Shown here: one piece after another, positions 6,678-13,044 of the stretch | Position numbering within the stretch: position 1 is the first letter of the stretch | How the letters are laid out: each line of letters starts with the position of its first letter | Assembly: GCA_937873655.1 (NCBI GenBank) | Contig: CALMYQ010000014.1 | Coordinates: 1 to 45,415 of the forward strand | Direction of reading: 5' to 3' | Origin: an uncultured Lewinella sp. | GTDB lineage: Bacteria > Bacteroidota > Bacteroidia > Chitinophagales > Saprospiraceae | DNA: 45,415 nucleotides | Notes under the pieces: model-generated | Database searches by the model: none | The model's input: only the letters and a program-made list of their open reading frames with translations | What the model was told of the DNA's origin: nothing | Program-made: the position numbers and the translations under genes

Positions 6678-7891
6678 CGGGGAATCCTACTTTACCTGGA
6701 TGATACATTCTGACCGTGGATGGAAATCTACGATACAACGGGATACATTGGGTCTTAATCCTACTTTACCTGGATGATACATTCTGGCTAAACCCCGCAA
6801 AATCATTTACCATGAAGTTTAATGTGTCTTAATCCTACTTTACCTGGATGATACATTCTGGCTGGTAAACCGATACCAGGGAGAATATTTCATGTGTCTT
6901 AATCCTACTTTACCTGGATGATACATTCTGGCACAGGATACGGACCTGGTAAACCGATACCAGGGAGAGTCTTAATCCTACTTTACCTGGATGATACATT
7001 CTGACTGTCAACTTGATGTTGTTCAAGTTTCTGAACACGTATCGTCTTAATCCTACTTTACCTGGATGATACATTCTGACCGCGGCTGGGATCGTGCCTT
7101 AGATTATGACTGGTAGTCTTAATCCTACTTTACCTGGATGATACATTCTGACCCCTACCGCCAAAGCGAGAAGAGCAGGACACCAATCCGGTCTTAATCC
7201 TACTTTACCTGGATGATACATTCTGACAAAATCAAGCCATGAGGTTTAATGTAAAAGAAGCCTTTGGTCTTAATCCTACTTTACCTGGATGATACATTCT
7301 GACCAGTTGTTGGCTTCCCTATAACAAGTATTATTTACAGTCTTAATCCTACTTTACCTGGATGATACATTCTGACTCTGGCGATGCGTGGGTTTATGAC
7401 AACGCGTGGGTTTCGTCTTAATCCTACTTTACCTGGATGATACATTCTGACCAGCACTGGAAACTCTATGTTTCATTTCCAAGAGTTGTCTTAATCCTAC
7501 TTTACCTGGATGATACATTCTGACGAATTGACAAGTTGCACGGACTGTTATAGTTCCTTCCGTCTTAATCCTACTTTACCTGGATGATACATTCTGACGT
7601 GGTTAAAGGGTTTTGGAATTGTTAGGCGTGCCTAAGTCTTAATCCTACTTTACCTGGATGATACATTCTGACGGCTATTGTCAAGCGGTTCAACCGCTTG
7701 ATTAATTGCGTCTTAATCCTACTTTACCTGGATGATACATTCTGACGCAAGTTAGATTGTACGAACCTAAAATGTTCACGATGTCTTAATCCTACTTTAC
7801 CTGGATGATACATTCTGACCCCACAAATCAATAACATGAAGTTCAAAGTGGTTTGTCTTAATCCTACTTTACCTGGATGATACATTCTGGC
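6678..7891 (-). CRISPR. CRISPR array 2: 17 repeats of 37 nt, 16 spacers
   Basis: The repeat is that of array 1 except for three changes near one end (GATGATACATTCTGAC instead of GATGATGGTTTCTGAC). Repeat starts are 6678 (first bases degenerate), 6752, 6826, 6896, 6969, 7044, 7116, 7191, 7267, 7340, 7415, 7488, 7562, 7636, 7710, 7783 and 7855. Those at 6752, 6826, 6896 and 7855 end CTGGC rather than CTGAC. Spacers are 33-39 nt. The leader is at the high-coordinate end, so 7820-7854 is the newest spacer and 6715-6751 the oldest. Spacers 6863-6895 and 6933-6968 overlap in sequence by 22 nt. The array directly follows the interference operon on the same strand. Confidence 0.98.
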
Positions 7892-7991
7892 AGCTGATTT
7901 TCACAATTAACTAACAACCAATCGGTTATCACAAGTGAAGATTGTAAAAAACGGCCGGATTCTGGTGACATGGGATAAAAATAGCGATTTT
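7892..7991 (-). promoter_or_regulatory. Leader of CRISPR array 2
   Basis: The 100 nt next to the newest repeat align ungapped with the array 1 leader (3597-3696), with conserved CACAAGTGA, A-run plus GGCCG, and TAAAAATAGC plus ATTTTTT segments. About 50 non-conserved nucleotides separate it from the csm6 stop at 8041. Its place between the last interference gene and the array matches leader 1, which lies between cas2 and its array. Confidence 0.85.
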
Positions 7992-8040
7992 TTGGAAATT
8001 TCCAACTATTCAAAACAAGCGACCGGCCTGCTTTTTTCCA

Positions 8041-9459
8041 TCAGCGGTTTACTGTTTTGACTAAAAGGTCGTTAATCCTGTCAAACGGGTCTTCTGCCAC
8101 TTCCAGCTTCTCGCCCACCTCCTGCCATAACTGCAGGAACCCCGCCTCGTCCGTCTCCATAGCGGCCAGCAGCTTCGGCAAGGAGATCGGTTCAAAACCA
8201 TGCGCGCCGATGCCTTTATTCCGGATACCGGATAACCGTTGTATGCGCTGGATGAACCGGGCGCCCGGCATATCGTAAAATTTAAGGATCGCCATAAATA
8301 CGGCTATATTCGGGCTATCCCAATAGTTTAGCTTCCCGGAATTGAGTTCGTATTCGTCCAGATAGTTTTTTAATTTCTGGTATTCGGGGCGACTTAAAAG
8401 GGCGGGAAAATTATCTTTCCATTTCTGGTGATCATCCGGCAACCCGGAAAGATGCCGGTACGCCCCCGACTTTGCCAGGTGTTCAACAATCCGAAACAGC
8501 CGCTGAACAAAATCGACATAGGCGCCCTGGCGGAATTTGATGCCGGCGTTCCAATAAACCTCTCTGATCAGGGTTTCTTCCGCATTCCTGATCCCGTTCA
8601 TTTCGAGGATTTCCATTTCTACATCCCGCCTGAGCCGAAAATCAATTTCCTGCAGATATGCCCGACCCTGGTCAAAATCAAAATGCAGCCTGGCCGCTGC
8701 ATAGCCAGCTATCAAACGCGTCGCCTCCGGCAAGTCCATATCTTGTATCGCGGCGTAATCATACCTGCGCAGGGCATGTGCGAACCGCTTTTTTTCAAGC
8801 TGCCCGGTAAATTGGGCGGTGAATTGCAAGGGCGTGCAAACCTGCGTCTTCTCATTGACCGACAGAATGTTTGAACGGTCTCCGCAGGCATATAGCAAAT
8901 TCAGCATCAGCGCCGTGTTTATGGCGTCAATACCGCCCTGGTTGAGGAGGAAAACCTGATCGTCCGACTCCTTTAGGGAAGAAAAAGTCTTGCCCGTAAA
9001 CTTCTTCTGGAAAAAATCGAACATGGCATCAAGGTAAGCAACGTCTTCCCTGATTTCTATAATTTCGACCGACCTGAATTGTGCTTCTCCGTCGACCTTC
9101 TCTTTTTTAAGCGCTTCCTGAATGATCCTGGCAAAGTACAGGGAATCTCCTAGCGCATAATGACCAGCCTGCTGTTCATCCTGGTTGGTGGCTACCAGAC
9201 AAACCCGGTCAAAGAAGAATTTTTTACCCTTCGCCCATTTGACGGCTGGCTCCAGGATCGGAAATTTCAGCTTGTCCTTCAGGCTGCTGTAATGGTTGAA
9301 CACAAAGGCTCCGCCGGGCCGGGCCATAAAGGTTTCGCTGTTGCCTCTGGTAAAATAAAGGCCTTCCAGTTCTTCTTTTCCGGCAACCGCTGCAAGGGCC
9401 TCCTTTTCAATGGAGACATCCCGGGTTCCCAGGGTGACAAATAATATATTCCTGGTCAT
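8041..9459 (-). CDS. csm6: CARF-HEPN ribonuclease, Csm6 family
   Basis: Predicted ancillary RNase activated by cyclic oligoadenylate made by Cas10, 472 aa. The N-terminal CARF domain opens with ILFVTLGTRDV and carries a ligand-loop-like LLNQGGIDAINTALML (about residues 170-187). The C-terminal half is helical with a HEPN motif R413-x6-H420 (GIRNKGIGAHGFE), which supplies the catalytic Arg and His. The start codon overlaps the csm5 stop by 4 bp (ATGA), so translation is coupled and the gene is the last of the interference operon. The R-x6-H spacing is at the long end of the usual Rx4-6H range. Ligand ring size (cA4 or cA6) cannot be told from sequence. Confidence 0.93.
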   Translation of the reverse strand: MTRNILFVTLGTRDVSIEKEALAAVAGKEELEGLYFTRGNSETFMARPGGAFVFNHYSSLKDKLKFPILEPAVKWAKGKKFFFDRVCLVATNQDEQQAGHYALGDSLYFARIIQEALKKEKVDGEAQFRSVEIIEIREDVAYLDAMFDFFQKKFTGKTFSSLKESDDQVFLLNQGGIDAINTALMLNLLYACGDRSNILSVNEKTQVCTPLQFTAQFTGQLEKKRFAHALRRYDYAAIQDMDLPEATRLIAGYAAARLHFDFDQGRAYLQEIDFRLRRDVEMEILEMNGIRNAEETLIREVYWNAGIKFRQGAYVDFVQRLFRIVEHLAKSGAYRHLSGLPDDHQKWKDNFPALLSRPEYQKLKNYLDEYELNSGKLNYWDSPNIAVFMAILKFYDMPGARFIQRIQRLSGIRNKGIGAHGFEPISLPKLLAAMETDEAGFLQLWQEVGEKLEVAEDPFDRINDLLVKTVNR

Positions 9460-10958
9460 TCTTTACCTGTTTTGATGGTGGGCGCGCCGATTGGCTGGAG
9501 TTTTTTCCCCTGCAGCGTTACGCGAAAACGGACGACAGTGCCTTCAGGCATTCCAGCGGGGTACCGGAGTGACAATTCAACCTCCTTATATTCCTCAATA
9601 AAAGGTCTGCATAGGAGGTAAGCCCCATTCTGCCCGACAACCACTCCGTCGATTACGGGTTGCTTTTTGAAATTCAGCTGCCCTGCGCTTACCATCACCG
9701 GCTTGCGCGCCTCCTCCGCCAGCCGCAGTTCTTCCGCTGCTTTGGCCTGTTTTTCGGCCGCCGCCGCCCGGCGTTCCGCTTCCCGGCGGGCCTGTTCGGC
9801 TTCGGCCTCTGCACGAAACCGGGTGTCGTAGTAATCCCGGGTCATGAGCTGGATGAAGCCCATGGGGTGGAAGCGATATTCGCCCCCGGGGCCCAGGTCG
9901 AAAGCCAGCCGACGGGACTTGTATTTCTTTTTGCCGCTCCTGTCGTCGACATCCCGGTCATTGCAATAATCGTCGTACTGCCAGTCGCCGGTAATACTGT
10001 GAAAACCGGAGCCGTGAGCCATGCGCAATACGGGCGTATCGGGCGTATTCCTGGCCTGAATGTCCTCCAGCGCAGCCAGAACGGCGTCGCTTTCGCGGCA
10101 GCTGTATTTTCGGAAAAAGGCGATCTCCTTGTGCAGGTATTCCGCGGTATGGCGATAAATTTCCTCCATCAGGACATCGACAAACCGGCCGGCAAAGATC
10201 CGGGCAGCGCCCCGCTTCAGCATCGACTTTCCGCTGTACCGGTCGTACATGATCCGGTCGAATCCCAGCCTGAATGCTCCCCAGGCTCCGGGTGGGATGC
10301 ATTCGTACGCGGTCGTGAAATCAGTCGGGTTAAAATCGGCTGTGGTGCGGTTCTGCAAGGCGTGCTTCCATCCGCCGGACAAGGCATTACCCCGTCCCAT
10401 GAGGTTGAAGATCTTGGTATTGTACAATGCGAAACCGTCAAAAGCGGTATCGGCACACTGGATGAAACGCATCAGGCTGTTGTCGAATGTTCCCAGGTAG
10501 GTCTGTTCCGGCTGTTTTATTTTACTCCTGTCGTTCCGGTCGGCCATGACCTTTTCAGGCGTATCTCCCGCCTCCATGATCAGGCGCTTCAACAGCACGC
10601 TGCTCAACGCGCCTTTGACCGAACTGCCCGGCAGCAAGGGTTTACCTGCCGCACCGTCTTTGATCATGGCGTGATAATCCTCAGCATGCCCGGTAAGGGG
10701 CAATTGGACGGAGGAAATCTCGGCAAGTTCAGCCCTGCGCCCCCGCATCAGATCCCCGATCCCCGCGCGGCCTCTTTCAAGGGCGTTGCAATAGGCTTCC
10801 AGGCCGAATTTCTCAATGATCCTGCTTTGGTCAAAGATCCAAACGACTCCATCTTCCTGCAGAAAATCCAGGCCCTCCCTGAGGTGTTTTTCCTGTGCGG
10901 CGCCTATATGAAGAGGGGTAAGCACATGAACTTTCAGGTGATGAATTTCAGATGCCAT
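9456..10958 (-). CDS. csm5: Type III-A RAMP protein Csm5 with a helical linker and C-terminal beta domain
   Basis: Csm5 caps the 3' end of the crRNA in the Csm complex. From the ATG at 10958 (MASEIHHLKVHVLTPLHIG) it is 500 aa; the frame extends 33 codons further upstream, but that part lies inside csm4. RAMP features are LHIGAAQEK near the N-terminus and the glycine-rich PLLPGSSVKGALSS at about 110-123. Unusually, residues ~372-418 form an uninterrupted Ala/Glu/Arg-rich helix (REAERRAAAAEKQAKAAEEL). It is followed by a ~75-residue beta-rich C-terminal domain (VVVGQNGAYLLCRPF and GTVVRFRVTLQGKKLQPIG) that resembles a small OB or cold-shock-like fold. It overlaps csm4 by 11 bp and csm6 by 4 bp. 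The family is certain; the tail is an inference. Confidence 0.93.
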   Translation of the reverse strand: MASEIHHLKVHVLTPLHIGAAQEKHLREGLDFLQEDGVVWIFDQSRIIEKFGLEAYCNALERGRAGIGDLMRGRRAELAEISSVQLPLTGHAEDYHAMIKDGAAGKPLLPGSSVKGALSSVLLKRLIMEAGDTPEKVMADRNDRSKIKQPEQTYLGTFDNSLMRFIQCADTAFDGFALYNTKIFNLMGRGNALSGGWKHALQNRTTADFNPTDFTTAYECIPPGAWGAFRLGFDRIMYDRYSGKSMLKRGAARIFAGRFVDVLMEEIYRHTAEYLHKEIAFFRKYSCRESDAVLAALEDIQARNTPDTPVLRMAHGSGFHSITGDWQYDDYCNDRDVDDRSGKKKYKSRRLAFDLGPGGEYRFHPMGFIQLMTRDYYDTRFRAEAEAEQARREAERRAAAAEKQAKAAEELRLAEEARKPVMVSAGQLNFKKQPVIDGVVVGQNGAYLLCRPFIEEYKEVELSLRYPAGMPEGTVVRFRVTLQGKKLQPIGAPTIKTGKE

Positions 10959-11949
10959 ATCCGCTGATTTTAATGGGTAAAAAGATACCGGAGCCGTTGC
11001 GCCATACCGGATGATCCACCGGATAGGAACCGGGCCGAAGGTCGATTGCCGGTGCACCTGCTACACTGCGGGTGGTGCGCCAGATGCCGCCTTCCCTGAA
11101 CATATACACCGATTGTTTGCGAATGGACTGATACCCGGGCGAAGTCATCCAGCCGCCGCGTTTGACTAGGTCGAAACGGGCATTTGCGTCCATCATTCCG
11201 GTGAGTTCTTTTCTGGATTCCGGACAAAAAAGCGAAAGGTTGATCGCATATTCCGCAGGATCGGGCAACCGGAGCGTTATCCCGCCCGATTCCCAGGTAA
11301 ACAGGCCGTTACCGATGGTTCGGTCGGTACCGAAGCCTTCGAATTGTAACAGGTCAAGTGCGCTTTCCAGTTTTTGCCGGGCATCCTCGTCCCCCTCGAA
11401 TAGAAAGTACAGCCCTGCCCTTTCGGCAAAGATCAACCGTTCCATATAGAACGGCCTGGGGTCGGCATCCTGGTTCCTGTCTCTGGGAATAGCGACCCGC
11501 TGCGACATCTGCCGGACATAAATCGGGTTCCCGAGCTGCGAACGGCTGCAAAACTCGTCCTGCAGGTCATTGCCGAAATCCGCAATAGGTTCCCTTTGCA
11601 GGACCTTTTCAAAATAGTGCTGGTCCAGCCACTGGATCTTTTTGAGCCCTTTGGCAATGGATACCCGGTCGCCGTCAAACGGCAGGTCAGCCATGGGCCT
11701 TGGGAAAAAGTACCGGGTTTCGCCGGATTCGTTTTGAGAGAACGGAAACAGGCTGGATACCTGGAAACCGCACCTGCCGTTTGCCGGAATATCCGCGCCT
11801 TGTCTGGCCCAGGTAGCCAGGACGGCAGCGTACAGGGTATCGCTGTGAATATACCCCTGGCTGTTGGAATAATCGTCCGGCCGTTTGTCGCCGATATGCA
11901 ACGGGGTGTGAAAGTGAAGCCGGTAGACGATAAAGTTTACCGCTTTCAT
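10948..11949 (-). CDS. csm4: Type III-A RAMP protein Csm4
   Basis: Csm4 binds the crRNA 5' handle and contacts Cas10 at the base of the Csm complex. At 333 aa it is a usual length. The RAMP signature is at both ends: FHTPLHIGDKR near residue 12 with IHSDTLYAAVLATW after it, and the glycine-rich GFGTDRTIGNGLFTW in the middle. The C-terminal half ends in a second ferredoxin-like region with KRGGWMTSPGYQS and the SGIFLPIKI strand. The ATG overlaps the csm3 stop by 4 bp (ATGA). No key residue appears to be missing. Confidence 0.95.
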   Translation of the reverse strand: MKAVNFIVYRLHFHTPLHIGDKRPDDYSNSQGYIHSDTLYAAVLATWARQGADIPANGRCGFQVSSLFPFSQNESGETRYFFPRPMADLPFDGDRVSIAKGLKKIQWLDQHYFEKVLQREPIADFGNDLQDEFCSRSQLGNPIYVRQMSQRVAIPRDRNQDADPRPFYMERLIFAERAGLYFLFEGDEDARQKLESALDLLQFEGFGTDRTIGNGLFTWESGGITLRLPDPAEYAINLSLFCPESRKELTGMMDANARFDLVKRGGWMTSPGYQSIRKQSVYMFREGGIWRTTRSVAGAPAIDLRPGSYPVDHPVWRNGSGIFLPIKISGYGI

Positions 11950-12605
11950 AATGCGGAACCTTTAGCCTGCGGAGCGGCGTAAACGGTGACGCCTTCGCTC
12001 AAGGAGATCACCACCTGCCCGTAACCGCGGGAGCCGCATCCGCCGAGGTAGTCATTGTTGAGTAGGGTGATGCCTTCCGTAAGCAGCTCCAGGAGTTCTT
12101 TTTCGGTTAGATCCTGATCGCCGTCCCATACATTTAAAATAATTTCAGAGGCAAAATCAACACCGGCAGGTATTCGCTCAAACTTCCTCAAAGAACCCTT
12201 TTTAGCGTTTCCCTTGATCCTGTCGATCGCTGTTTCGTATTTTATCTCAGTAAATGGGGCATCGAGCGTAGTTGACTTTTCCAGAAGTTCAACGCTTTCT
12301 TCCGTCAGATAAGCATCCCTGAAAATCACCCTCGAAGCTATTTGGGGCTCCCTGATTGTTCCGAATAATAAATTGATGGTTGAATCCCCTCCGATATCGC
12401 TTGCGCCCCGGCTTTGTTCCAGCAAGCAGCGCATTTTTCCTTTTACCGAACTCCCGGGAATATAGGGTTGGTCGTTGTCCCTTCTTCTGACAACGACAGA
12501 ATCTACTGCGCCAATCTGCACATTTTCCTTGCTGTCGCCAATGTGTAAACCAGAATGCAGCCGAATGTTTACATCAAATTTTATTTTTTTCTTTAGAACA
12601 GCCAT
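11946..12605 (-). CDS. csm3: Type III-A backbone RNase Csm3
   Basis: Csm3 is the repeated backbone subunit that cuts target RNA every six nucleotides. The start at 12605 (MAVLKKKIKFDVNIRL) gives 219 aa, the family length; the 20 extra upstream codons are basic and unlike Csm3. The catalytic Asp of the family (Asp33 in Streptococcus thermophilus) corresponds to Asp35 in QIGAVDSVVV. YIPGSSVKGKMRCLLE is the glycine-rich crRNA-binding loop, LFGTIREPQ and RVIFRDAYL follow, and DYLGGCGSRGYGQV is the C-terminal RAMP motif. The retained Asp predicts active RNA cleavage. The gene starts 25 nt after csm2, the widest gap in the interference operon. Confidence 0.97.
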   Translation of the reverse strand: MAVLKKKIKFDVNIRLHSGLHIGDSKENVQIGAVDSVVVRRRDNDQPYIPGSSVKGKMRCLLEQSRGASDIGGDSTINLLFGTIREPQIASRVIFRDAYLTEESVELLEKSTTLDAPFTEIKYETAIDRIKGNAKKGSLRKFERIPAGVDFASEIILNVWDGDQDLTEKELLELLTEGITLLNNDYLGGCGSRGYGQVVISLSEGVTVYAAPQAKGSAL

Positions 12606-12630
12606 GACTTTAATTTTTTGCGTTAAAAAA

Positions 12631-13044
12631 TTAATCCCTTCCCCCTTTGAATTTGTGAAAGGCAACTACTGCTTCAACAATTTTCACGAACCGGTCAAAA
12701 CGCTCCGGTTGCTCGCCGCATGCATCCAATGCGTTCTCCAATTTGTCATAAAAGGATTTCATCCCCTGATCTCCTTTCCGAGCTGCATCATAGGCAAGTT
12801 TGGCCTTCAACAAAAGGATATCTTCTTTTTTCCTGAAATCATTCAGGTTTTGTATCCTTCGCATTTCGCCAAAAAACTTTCGGAAAGAAGAGGTGGTCAA
12901 TCCTTCATCAACTAGAAATTTTCCCATGTCTTCCGACCATTTGATGGTTTCTTTTGTGATACCTCCTTCCTGTAGCCATCTTGTTTCTAATGCCTCCGGA
13001 ATACCATTTGAGGTATTCCCGGATTGTGGTCTATTATCCGCCAT
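12631..13044 (-). CDS. csm2: Type III-A small subunit Csm2
   Basis: Csm2 is the all-helical small subunit lining the inner groove next to the crRNA-target duplex. From the ATG at 13044 (MADNRPQSGN) it is 137 aa. The start overlaps the end of cas10 by 11 bp. The sequence is entirely helical and charged, with the typical SSFRKFFGEMRRIQ and LLLKAKLAYDAARK segments that carry the conserved Arg/Lys contacts. The N-terminal ~25 residues are polar and likely disordered. The call rests on these motifs plus its position between cas10 and csm3. Confidence 0.93.
   Translation of the reverse strand: MADNRPQSGNTSNGIPEALETRWLQEGGITKETIKWSEDMGKFLVDEGLTTSSFRKFFGEMRRIQNLNDFRKKEDILLLKAKLAYDAARKGDQGMKSFYDKLENALDACGEQPERFDRFVKIVEAVVAFHKFKGGRD

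Noticed and set aside
2534..7891. Self-targeting spacers
   Set aside because: I saw no spacer matching other parts of this window by eye, but an exhaustive search was not possible.
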